DNA of 7,304 nucleotides from JBDSSS01 sp038224055 (lineage in GTDB: Bacteria > Actinomycetota > Actinomycetes > Actinomycetales > Dermatophilaceae): the NCBI GenBank assembly GCA_038224055.1, contig JBBRGO010000172.1, positions 1 to 7,304 of the forward strand. Reading direction: 5' to 3'. How positions within the stretch are numbered: the stretch's first letter is position 1; every line of letters begins with the position of its first letter. Positions 1 through 6,253 of this stretch are shown here, piece after piece. A program made the position numbers and the translations under genes. Under the pieces are notes generated by a model. That model ran no database searches. It had not been told where the DNA came from and saw nothing but the letters and a program-made list of their open reading frames with translations.

Positions 1-300
1 TTCCAGAGCATCTCCGGCCCCTGGGCCGACTGGCTGTTCATGCTCGGCCTGCTCGGCATCGGCGTCGCCGTCCTGGCCGGAGCCGGCCTCAAGCTCGCCG
101 CGATGACCGGCGGCCTGCTCCTGGCCCTGATGTACCTCGCCCAGTTCCCCCTCGGAGCCGAAGGGATGACCAACCCCCTGTTCGACTCCCACTGGACCGA
201 AGCCCTCGGCCTGGCCGTCGTCGCCACCACCCTCGCCGGCGACACCTGGGGCATCGGCAAGTGGTGGTCCACCAAGGCTGGCAACGGCATCCTGCGCTGA
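1..300 (+). CDS. DoxX family membrane protein, 3' part only
   Basis: This is the last 99 codons of a gene whose start lies left of the window; the frame is open from base 1 and ends in TGA at 298-300. The visible part has about three hydrophobic helices (roughly residues 10-28, 30-50 and 69-85 of the fragment). It also has the pattern GPWADWLFMLGLLGIGVA, a segment NPLFDSHWTEALGL, and a closing TWGIGKWW, which I recognise from actinobacterial DoxX-type proteins. DoxX proteins are four-helix inner-membrane proteins; some are subunits of thiosulfate:quinone oxidoreductase, and actinobacterial members have been linked to redox stress. The actual substrate here cannot be told. It is followed by a C-rich tract and a strong hairpin, so it is probably the last gene of its transcript. 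Family assignment is fairly firm; function is open. Confidence 0.8.
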   Translation, partial: FQSISGPWADWLFMLGLLGIGVAVLAGAGLKLAAMTGGLLLALMYLAQFPLGAEGMTNPLFDSHWTEALGLAVVATTLAGDTWGIGKWWSTKAGNGILR

Positions 301-330
301 CCACCCACCCCCCACCACCCCCCACCACCC
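301..330. repeat. G-free C-rich tract; G-quadruplex motif on the minus strand
   Basis: Directly after the DoxX stop codon, thirty bases contain only C and A, with a 10-bp period (CCCCCCACCA repeated twice plus partial copies). The complementary strand has four G-tracts of at least three G with loops of 4, 4 and 1 nt, which fits the canonical intramolecular G-quadruplex pattern. On the + transcript the tract is C-rich and G-free, the composition favoured by Rho at rut sites, and it sits just before the hairpin at 331-360. A role in termination is inference. Confidence 0.6.
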
Positions 331-360
331 GAGGCGGCCCCCCACCCGGGGGGCCGCCTC
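331..360. terminator. Perfect 13-bp GC hairpin between convergent genes
   Basis: The arms GAGGCGGCCCCCC (331-343) and its exact complement (348-360) enclose the 4-nt loop ACCC. The hairpin lies 30 bp after the DoxX stop and 41 bp beyond the stop of the minus-strand membrane-protein operon, so it can serve both convergent transcripts. There is no T-run on either side, as is common for hairpin terminators in high-GC actinobacteria. Confidence 0.8.
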
Positions 361-401
361 CGTCGTGGACCGACCTCCGGCGTGGGCGGAGTTCGCGGCG
401 C

Positions 402-836
402 TCAGACCGAGGGGGCAGCCAGACCCTGGCGGTCGCGGTTGCGGTGGATCCACCACAGGCCGAGCACGGGCAGGATGAGCGGCACGTAGCCGTAGCCGGA
501 GCCGAAGTGCGACCAGACGGTCTTGTCGGGGAAGGCGGCGGGGACGGCATACGAGATGACGCCCACGACGAGCACGCCCGCGAGCTCGATGATGAGCGCG
601 ACGCGCGCCACACGTACCGAGCCCCGGTCCCCACGGGCCAGGCCCACCGTGACGACGACGTAGATGACGGCCGCGAGCGCCGAGAGGACGTACGACGTCG
701 GGGCCCGGTCGAAGTACTCGCTGATCTGCAGGATGGAGCGTCCCGTGGCTGCCAGTGCGAGGAGGCCGTAGACGGCGACGAGGAGCCGACCCGCCCCCCG
801 CCCGGTGTGGGCGCGCTCGGTGGACCGGTCAGGCAC
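402..836 (-). CDS. Small four-helix membrane protein, second gene of a pair
   Basis: Encodes 144 residues of unknown function. Four hydrophobic segments are visible at about residues 14-35, 48-67, 76-98 and 117-131. A polar, aromatic-rich connector (RSILQISEYFDRAPTSY, 33-49) follows the first, and a loop FPDKTVWSHFGSGYGY (102-117) precedes the last; these look like the conserved parts. I recognise it as a conserved actinobacterial hypothetical membrane protein with no assigned role. The GTG start at 836 is chosen because the open frame upstream is only Ser/Arg-rich shadow sequence, and because TGGAG lies 5 nt before it (842-846), inside the preceding gene. The start overlaps the stop of the upstream membrane gene by 8 bp, implying translational coupling and perhaps a heteromeric complex. 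It ends facing the hairpin at 331-360. Confidence 0.75.
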   Translation of the reverse strand: MPDRSTERAHTGRGAGRLLVAVYGLLALAATGRSILQISEYFDRAPTSYVLSALAAVIYVVVTVGLARGDRGSVRVARVALIIELAGVLVVGVISYAVPAAFPDKTVWSHFGSGYGYVPLILPVLGLWWIHRNRDRQGLAAPSV

Positions 837-1191
837 GGAGGCTCCAGATCTGCTGCAGGCGGGCGACGAGGATCGCGACGACGACGGCGCCACCGACGAT
901 GACCGCCATCGCCCACTGCGTCTTCTCCTTGATGGCGATGAACACGGCGACCGGGATGACGACGAGCACGGTGAAGAGGTAGGCGATGAAGGTTGCCCGC
1001 TCGGCACCGTCGGCGATCGCGGACGCGTGGGCCAGGCCGACGCCGAGCTGGACGATGAGCGCGAGCTCGATCACCGCTCCGGAGACGAGCAGCGGGTCGT
1101 CGACGAGGCGCCTGCGGACGAGGTGGTGCAGGCCGAGGAGGCCGAGCACCCCGCTCGCGACGAGGACGGCCACGGTGAGGGGTTGGAGCAC
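829..1191 (-). CDS. Small four-helix membrane protein, first gene of a pair
   Basis: Encodes 120 residues with four predicted membrane helices (about 5-25, 34-57, 66-87 and 93-112). A basic loop RRR follows helix 1, and a C-terminal RLQQIW motif sits at the end of helix 4. I know of no function. The protein resembles a small integral membrane protein that in actinobacteria is found directly before a partner like the 836-402 product. The start is GTG at 1191. No Shine-Dalgarno sequence precedes it, but a TACGCT hexamer ends exactly 6 nt upstream, so the mRNA may begin at the start codon. An alternative GTG six codons later also lacks a ribosome site. The stop overlaps the start of the next gene. 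Codon use matches the neighbours, with no sign of transfer. Confidence 0.75.
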   Translation of the reverse strand: MLQPLTVAVLVASGVLGLLGLHHLVRRRLVDDPLLVSGAVIELALIVQLGVGLAHASAIADGAERATFIAYLFTVLVVIPVAVFIAIKEKTQWAMAVIVGGAVVVAILVARLQQIWSLRA

Positions 1192-1197
1192 CCGAGA

Positions 1198-1203
1198 AGC
1201 GTA
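1198..1203 (-). promoter_or_regulatory. -10-like hexamer for a leaderless GTG start
   Basis: On the minus strand TACGCT fits the actinobacterial -10 pattern TAnnnT. The 6-nt spacer TCTCGG places the expected transcription start on the G of the GTG at 1191. No convincing -35 hexamer is seen 16-18 nt upstream. Confidence 0.45.
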
Positions 1204-1285
1204 CTTCGGTCGGCGGGACCTGGCCGCGGGCGGTCACCGGGCCCCGTCGTCCCCGGCGGGGTGCGCTGCCGCGGCGCCGTGGCCG

Positions 1286-1291
1286 TAGGTT
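1286..1291 (+). promoter_or_regulatory. Possible -10 element upstream of the ADP-ribosylglycohydrolase gene
   Basis: TAGGTT fits TAnnnT and is the only good match on the + strand in the 165-bp region between the divergent genes. The -35 region (TGCGCT, 1262-1267, 18-nt spacer) is poor. Use of this site would give a leader of about 60 nt carrying the ribosome site at 1347-1352. Confidence 0.3.
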
Positions 1292-1346
1292 TCTCCTGTC
1301 ACGCACCGGCGCCCTCCGACGGTGCCGACCCCTGACCGCCGACCTC

Positions 1347-1352
1347 GAGGAG
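1347..1352 (+). promoter_or_regulatory. Shine-Dalgarno sequence fixing the GTG start at 1357
   Basis: GAGGAG lies 4 nt before the GTG at 1357. It supports this GTG as the start, although the spacing is on the short side. It also contrasts with three other genes in the window that lack a ribosome site. Confidence 0.7.
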
Positions 1353-1356
1353 TCCC

Positions 1357-2802
1357 GTGCCGACCCGACCGCTGTCCCTCGACCGTGCCGCCGGAATGCT
1401 CCTCGGCCAGGCCTGCGGGGACGCGCTCGGGGTTCCCTACGAGATGGCCAGCCCCCCGGTCGGCGAGGCCGTGATGAAGGGCGGCGGGCTCGGTCTCTAC
1501 GAACCCGGTGAGTGGAGCGACGACACCCAGATGACGCTCTGCGTCGCGCACGTCAGCGCCGACGGGCGGGACCTCGCCTCGCCCGGCGCGCTCGACGAGG
1601 TGGCTGAGGGCTTCACCGACTGGCTGGCCGGCGGGGCCACGGACGTCGGCACCCAGACCCGCACCATCCTCACCGAGGCATCGCGCCTCGAGGGGCGCGC
1701 GCACGAGCGGCTCGCCGCCGCGAGCCTGGCGCTGCACGAGCGCACCGGCCTCACCGCCGGCAACGGCGCGCTGATGCGCACCTCCGTCGTCGGGATCGCC
1801 TCGGTGCACGACCGCGAGGCCACGGCTCGAGCGGCCCGTGCCGTGGCCGCCCTGACCCACGCGGACCCCCTGGCAGCCGACTCCTCCGTGCTGTGGTCGG
1901 AGGCGATCCGGGTCGCGGTGACGCAGGGCCGTCTCGACCTCGCAGCCGGTCTCGACCTCGTCAGCGCCGAGAACAGCCGCCGCTGGGGAGACTGGATCGA
2001 GGAGGCGACGGCGGCGGACCCGAGCCAGTTCGAGAACAACGGCTACACGGTCACCGCGCTCCAGGCCGCCTGGGCCGCGATCACGTCGACCGACCGCGGC
2101 GACGCCTCGGCGGTACACCTCCAACGGGGCCTGCAGGCGGCCGTCCGGGCCGGTCACGACACCGACACCGTCGCCGCGATCGCCGGCTCGCTCCTCGGCG
2201 CCCGCTACGGCGCGTCGGCCGTCCCCACCCAGTGGCGCCGGATGGTCCACGGGTGGCCCGGCTACCGCGCGCACGATCTCGTCGAGCTCGCCGTCTCGAC
2301 GTATGCCGGGGGCCGGGTCCACGGCGAGTGGCCGACCGTCGAGTCGATGGCCGACCCGGCGATCCCGCCGCTGGGCCGGCCACACCCGATCGACCCCGAC
2401 ATCGTCCTCGGGACCATCACCGACCTGGGTCGGGTCCGCGAGCTCGAGGTGCAGGCCGTCGTGTCCCTCTGCGCGCTCGGGCTGCGGGACATCCCCGCCG
2501 AGGGCATGACGGCCCGTGACCACATCGAGTTCTGGATCAACGAGGACGACGAGGAGGAGAGCAACCCGCACCTCGACTTCATCCTCGACGACGCGTCCTC
2601 CGCCTTGCGCCAGTTCCGGGCCGAGGGCAAAAGGGTCCTGCTGCACTGCCGCACCGGCGGGCAGCGGACTCCCGCCGTCGCGCTGCGGTATGCCGTCGAC
2701 CTCGGGGTCGTCCCCGAGCTGGCGGAGCGGTCGATCCGCGGAGCCCTGCCCGACATCCGCGGTGAGGGACGGCTCTGGGACGTCGCCGCCCACGGCGCCT
2801 GA
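1357..2802 (+). CDS. ADP-ribosylglycohydrolase fused to a phosphatase-like domain
   Basis: Encodes 481 residues in two parts. Residues 8 to about 335 form an ADP-ribosylglycohydrolase (ARH/DraG family). Its binuclear metal site is marked by GDALG (21-25), WSDDT (53-57) and GHDTDTVAAIAG (266-277); GNGALMR (135-141) and THADP (167-171) are further family motifs. Such enzymes remove ADP-ribose from proteins, nucleic acids or small molecules in the cytoplasm. Residues 345-481 resemble a dual-specificity phosphatase: a strand-rich stretch LEVQAVVSLCALG, then the P-loop HCRTGGQRT (430-438), matching HC(X5)R(S/T) with C431 as nucleophile and R437 as phosphate binder. The general acid is unclear (D397 or D398 are candidates). 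GTG at 1357 has GAGGAG 4 nt upstream. The gene converges on the nuclease-helicase gene with a 31-bp gap and no clear terminator. The N-terminal family is secure; phosphatase activity and any joint substrate are inference. Confidence 0.9.
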   Translation: MPTRPLSLDRAAGMLLGQACGDALGVPYEMASPPVGEAVMKGGGLGLYEPGEWSDDTQMTLCVAHVSADGRDLASPGALDEVAEGFTDWLAGGATDVGTQTRTILTEASRLEGRAHERLAAASLALHERTGLTAGNGALMRTSVVGIASVHDREATARAARAVAALTHADPLAADSSVLWSEAIRVAVTQGRLDLAAGLDLVSAENSRRWGDWIEEATAADPSQFENNGYTVTALQAAWAAITSTDRGDASAVHLQRGLQAAVRAGHDTDTVAAIAGSLLGARYGASAVPTQWRRMVHGWPGYRAHDLVELAVSTYAGGRVHGEWPTVESMADPAIPPLGRPHPIDPDIVLGTITDLGRVRELEVQAVVSLCALGLRDIPAEGMTARDHIEFWINEDDEEESNPHLDFILDDASSALRQFRAEGKRVLLHCRTGGQRTPAVALRYAVDLGVVPELAERSIRGALPDIRGEGRLWDVAAHGA

Positions 2803-2833
2803 CCCCTGCGCCACGGCCCGTCGAGCCCGTACG

Positions 2834-5800
2834 TCAGACGGTGGCGGCCTCGTCGACGTAGCGGCACAGGGCGTTGACCGCCCGCAGGTCCTCGGGGGTG
2901 TGCACCTCCGCGTCGAGCAGCAGGGGGCTCCCCACGACGACGGCGAGGGCCTTGGCCCGCGAGACCGCGACGTTGAGCCGGTGCAGGTCGTAGAGGAAGC
3001 TCACCCCCCGTGGAGCGAGGGCCGCGCTCGTGCTGCCCATCGTGTAGACGACGACGGCGCCCTGCCGGCCCTGGAACGTGTCGACCGTCCCCACCCGGGC
3101 GCCCGGCGGCAGTGCCCTGACGAGCTCCGCCACGTGCGCGTTGTAGGGGGCGACGACGAGGACGTCGTCGAGGGTGAACGGCCGGGTGAGACCCGAGGCG
3201 TCGGTCCACTCACCCGCGAGCAGGTCGTCGACGAGCGTACGCACGACCCCCGCCTCCTCGCGGCTCGACTGCTCGGAGGCCACGGTGTGCACGACCGGCA
3301 CCCACCGCAACCCGTCTCCGGAGAGGGCCCCGGGAGCTGCGACGGCGAGCAGCTCGCGGCCCGGGGCCGACTCGAGCCGGCCCTCGTACGCGAGCTCGGA
3401 GACGAAGCGGGTGAGGGAGGGATGCATCCGGTAGGTCACGTCGAGGAAGACTCCCCGGTCGTCGGGGATCACGTCGTGGACGACCTCGTGGCCGTCCTCG
3501 ACCCGGGTGCGCAGGTGGTCGAGCGCGGACACCCCCGAGCCGTAGGGGTGCACGGCCTTGGTCGGCTGCCTCAGCTGCTGCGGGTCGCCCAGCAGCACGA
3601 GCGACCGGGCGGCAGGCGCCACCGCGACGGCGTTGGCGAGGGAGAACTGCCCAGCCTCGTCGATGACGAGCACGTCCACGGCGTCGAGCATGTCGTCTCG
3701 CGACCAGAGCCAGGCCGTGCCGCCGACGAGGGTGGCCGCCCCGGAGGCGAGCGCCGCAGCGATCTCGGCGTTGTCGGTCGTGTGCCGGACGAGTGCGTCC
3801 GGGTCGGGCTCCCCGTCAGCCTCGTCGGCCTTGCTGCCGTCCTTGTGCCACGCTGGACGGGCCACCTCGTCGAGGAGGTTGAGCACGACCGCGTGGGACT
3901 GGGCCGTGACCCCGACCCGCAGGCCCGCGTCGAGCAGTGCTCGCACGAGGGCCGACCCGGCATACGTCTTGCCTGTCCCCGGGGGACCCTGCACGGCGAG
4001 GACCTCTCCGGAGAGGCCCCGCCCGACCCGGACGACGACGTCCTTGGGCGTCTCCCCGTCGCGAGCCGCGAGCACGGTCGCCGACGGCACGACGCGGTCG
4101 ACGAGCCGGGTGGCGAGGTTGCTCCCGCCCGACAGGACCAGCTCACCGGTGCGGGCGATGCTCTCGCGCAGGACCTGGTCCATGACCGGGCCGGGGCCGC
4201 CGAGCCCCCGGGGTCGCGCCGGCGAGGCCGACTTCCGCATCGACAGCTCCACCCAGCCCTCGGCGGCGTCGAGGGCGACGACCTTTCCGGCCGGCGCGTG
4301 GGTGTCGACGTCGGGGACGTACTTCCCGATCGAGACCTTGCAGTCCTGCGGTGGGAACGGGTAGCGCCAGATCCGCGACAGCTTGACGAGACCGACCTCC
4401 TCCGGCGACCCGAGGTCACCGATGGCGGTGCCGTCCTCGACGAGCTCGACCGTCTCGAGCTCCTTGTAGCGGAAGAAGTCCCACCACTCCGGGCGCTTCT
4501 CGCGGCGGTGCCAGCCGACGAGCCCGGCGAGCAGCTCGTGGCCGTGCTCGACGAGGCGCTCGGCCAGCTCGATCTCGGCCCGCTCCGCTTCACCGATCTC
4601 CTTGACCGGCTCGGGCACGGGCCGGGAAAGCTGCTCTCCTGCGGCCTCGAGCTCGGCGCGGCGCTCCTCGAGCCACTCGTGCAGGGCCAGGGTCGAGCGG
4701 ACGTCCTCCTCGTTGTAGCGGCGGATGTCGTCGAGGATCGCTTGGTCGGCCGCGCCGTCGTCCCGTCCGGAGAGCCAACGCTCGTACTCGACGACGGAGG
4801 AGAGTCCGTCGGCGACACCGGCCGATTCCGTGGATCGCGTGTGGCCCCAGTAGAACTCCTCGAGCTTCTTGATCGAGTAGGAGCCCTTGCTGATGCGCAT
4901 GCCCTGGCGGACGACGGCGTAGAGATCGACGAAGACCTCGTGGCGGAGCAGCTGGTCGAGCTCGGCCTCGCGGGTGGCGTGCTGCCCGACGAGCCGCTTG
5001 AGGGCGGTCGTCTCGTAGGGGGCGTAGTGGTAGACGTGCATGTCCGGGTGCGCGGCCCAGCGCTCGGTGAGCCAGTCGAGCAAGGCCGTCGTCAGGCGCC
5101 CCTCCTCGGCGAAGTCGTGCGCCCAGAACTCGACGAAGTCGCCCTGCCGGGTCCAGATGCCGGCGAGGTACTCCCGGCCCGCTCCGTCCTGCGCCCACGG
5201 GTCCCCCTCGAAGTCGAGGTAGACGTCGCCGTCGTCTGGCTCCGGCAACATCTGCAGACCCCTGGCCGGCTCCGGGGCGAGCAGCTCGAACTGGGCCCTC
5301 CCGGTCTGGCGCTCCTCGAGCTGGAGCCGGGCCTGCGGCTGGAGCCGGCGTCGGGCGAAGAGCGACAGGCTGCCCGCGAGTGCCTCCTCGGGCGCTCCCG
5401 CCAGCGCCGTGAGGGTCGGGATGCCGACGTCGATGAGCGCCGCCCGGTGGTCGGTGCGCATCCCCGCCACCTGGATGAGGTCGTCGCGGTCGACCCACTC
5501 CTGAGCGCAGCGCTCCTTCCACCGGCACTGACCGCAGTGCTGGACCCGCACCGACTCGGTCTCGCGCGGGTGGTCGATCGCGTCCTCGAGCTCCGCGCGG
5601 CGCCGTCGGGCATAGGGCGCGACGTCGACGAGCCGCCACGGGTGCTGGGCTCGGTCCCCGGTGACGACGACGAGCCACTGCGGCGCGACACCCTGAAGCG
5701 TCTCGAGGCGAGCGGCATACGTCGCCATCTGGAGCAGGGCCGGCACCTTGAGGCGGCGAGCGAGCTTGGTGTCGGCGATGTCGTAGCTCCACGCGCCGAG

Positions 5801-6172
5801 TTCGCTCGGGCGGTCGGTCCGCAGCAGGAAGTCGGCCAGGCCGATCCATGACCGGTCGTAGAACGTCGCCTGGTAGATCACCTCGACGCCGCGACGCATC
5901 GCGTCGAGCGTGGCCAGCTCCGCCTCCTCGCGGGTCAGGCCGAGCGCGGCGATGTCCTCGATCGTGCGGCCCTCCGCGCGCAACACCTCGAGGTAGTGGT
6001 GCTCGTGGGCGAGCCCCTTGGCGAAGACGAGGTTGAGTGCGTCGTCACTCGCGGCGGCGCGCGGCACGCGCTGCTCCAGCGCCTCGAGGTCGAGCGTCGT
6101 GATGTGCGGGCAGGCGACGTGCTTCGTCAGGTCGGTGGGGCTGAGGACGAGGCGTCCGTCGATCCGCTGCAT
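2834..6172 (-). CDS. TM0106-type RecB-like nuclease / SF1 helicase
   Basis: Encodes 1112 residues with three modules. (1) An N-terminal PD-(D/E)XK nuclease of the RecB/Cas4 type: GLAHE (53-57), D114 in GLADFL, D134-x-K136, and Q148-x3-Y152. Cysteines C21, C213, C216 and C222 (C...CX2CX5C) fit the Fe-S cluster of Cas4, AddB and Dna2. (2) An RNase H-like 3'-5' exonuclease (RNase_H_2 type, about 317-503): DFEGD (320-324), YHYAPYETTALKRL, D416, and YNEEDV with D490. (3) An SF1 helicase of the Dna2/Upf1 class: Walker A GPPGTGKT (729-736), DEAGQ (838-842), GDPQQLRQP (862-870), TYRMHP (913-918), VDTFQG (1030-1035) and VAVSRAK (1068-1074). It probably processes DNA ends or structured nucleic acid in repair. 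All motifs are intact. The frame stays open upstream to 7021, but that part is antisense to the VOC gene. ATG 6172 is preferred: it matches the family N-terminus (LSPTDLTKHVACPH), and an in-frame GTG at 6193 would add a rare ATA codon. Confidence 0.92.
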   Translation of the reverse strand: MQRIDGRLVLSPTDLTKHVACPHITTLDLEALEQRVPRAAASDDALNLVFAKGLAHEHHYLEVLRAEGRTIEDIAALGLTREEAELATLDAMRRGVEVIYQATFYDRSWIGLADFLLRTDRPSELGAWSYDIADTKLARRLKVPALLQMATYAARLETLQGVAPQWLVVVTGDRAQHPWRLVDVAPYARRRRAELEDAIDHPRETESVRVQHCGQCRWKERCAQEWVDRDDLIQVAGMRTDHRAALIDVGIPTLTALAGAPEEALAGSLSLFARRRLQPQARLQLEERQTGRAQFELLAPEPARGLQMLPEPDDGDVYLDFEGDPWAQDGAGREYLAGIWTRQGDFVEFWAHDFAEEGRLTTALLDWLTERWAAHPDMHVYHYAPYETTALKRLVGQHATREAELDQLLRHEVFVDLYAVVRQGMRISKGSYSIKKLEEFYWGHTRSTESAGVADGLSSVVEYERWLSGRDDGAADQAILDDIRRYNEEDVRSTLALHEWLEERRAELEAAGEQLSRPVPEPVKEIGEAERAEIELAERLVEHGHELLAGLVGWHRREKRPEWWDFFRYKELETVELVEDGTAIGDLGSPEEVGLVKLSRIWRYPFPPQDCKVSIGKYVPDVDTHAPAGKVVALDAAEGWVELSMRKSASPARPRGLGGPGPVMDQVLRESIARTGELVLSGGSNLATRLVDRVVPSATVLAARDGETPKDVVVRVGRGLSGEVLAVQGPPGTGKTYAGSALVRALLDAGLRVGVTAQSHAVVLNLLDEVARPAWHKDGSKADEADGEPDPDALVRHTTDNAEIAAALASGAATLVGGTAWLWSRDDMLDAVDVLVIDEAGQFSLANAVAVAPAARSLVLLGDPQQLRQPTKAVHPYGSGVSALDHLRTRVEDGHEVVHDVIPDDRGVFLDVTYRMHPSLTRFVSELAYEGRLESAPGRELLAVAAPGALSGDGLRWVPVVHTVASEQSSREEAGVVRTLVDDLLAGEWTDASGLTRPFTLDDVLVVAPYNAHVAELVRALPPGARVGTVDTFQGRQGAVVVYTMGSTSAALAPRGVSFLYDLHRLNVAVSRAKALAVVVGSPLLLDAEVHTPEDLRAVNALCRYVDEAATV

Positions 6173-6179
6173 GCGTGCG

Positions 6180-6185
6180 AGTATG
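6180..6185 (-). promoter_or_regulatory. -10-like hexamer before the nuclease-helicase start
   Basis: CATACT on the minus strand (4 of 6 matches to TATAAT) ends 7 nt before the ATG at 6172, so transcription could begin at the start codon. The only ribosome-like GAGGTG (6191-6196) is 18 nt away, too far for that ATG. No clear -35 is visible. Confidence 0.35.
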
Positions 6186-6217
6186 CCGCCCACCTCTGAC
6201 AAACCCCGCCGACCTCC

Positions 6218-6247
6218 GCGACACGAGGGGGCCGGCACCGCTAGCGT
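6218..6247 (+). promoter_or_regulatory. Promoter for the VOC gene, leaderless
   Basis: GCGACA (6218-6223, 4 of 6 matches to TTGACA), an 18-nt spacer and TAGCGT (6242-6247, fits TAnnnT) are followed by 6 nt and then the ATG at 6254. No ribosome site precedes the ATG, so a leaderless mRNA is the natural reading. The element shares an 81-bp region with the divergent nuclease-helicase start. Confidence 0.5.
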
Positions 6248-6253
6248 CGGCTC

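Noticed and set aside
837..1007. 57-codon upstream extension of the second membrane protein
   Set aside because: Ser/Arg-rich sequence out of frame with the upstream membrane gene. The GTG at 836 has a ribosome site and begins the membrane-protein-like part.
89..1306. 405-codon minus-strand frame
   Set aside because: Arg/Pro-rich shadow that crosses the hairpin at 331-360 and overlaps two real membrane-protein genes in another frame.
1234..2814. 526-codon minus-strand frame
   Set aside because: Antisense shadow of the ADP-ribosylglycohydrolase gene; Gly/Arg/Asp-rich translation without recognisable domain.
2803..2833. Terminator between the two convergent large genes
   Set aside because: The 31-bp gap contains only very short complementary segments (ACGG/CCGT); no convincing stem.
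2516..5851. 1111-codon open frame on the + strand
   Set aside because: It starts inside the ADP-ribosylglycohydrolase gene and runs antisense to the nuclease-helicase. Its translation is low-complexity and lacks any motif, while the minus frame carries intact nuclease and helicase motifs. Long antisense frames are expected at this GC content.
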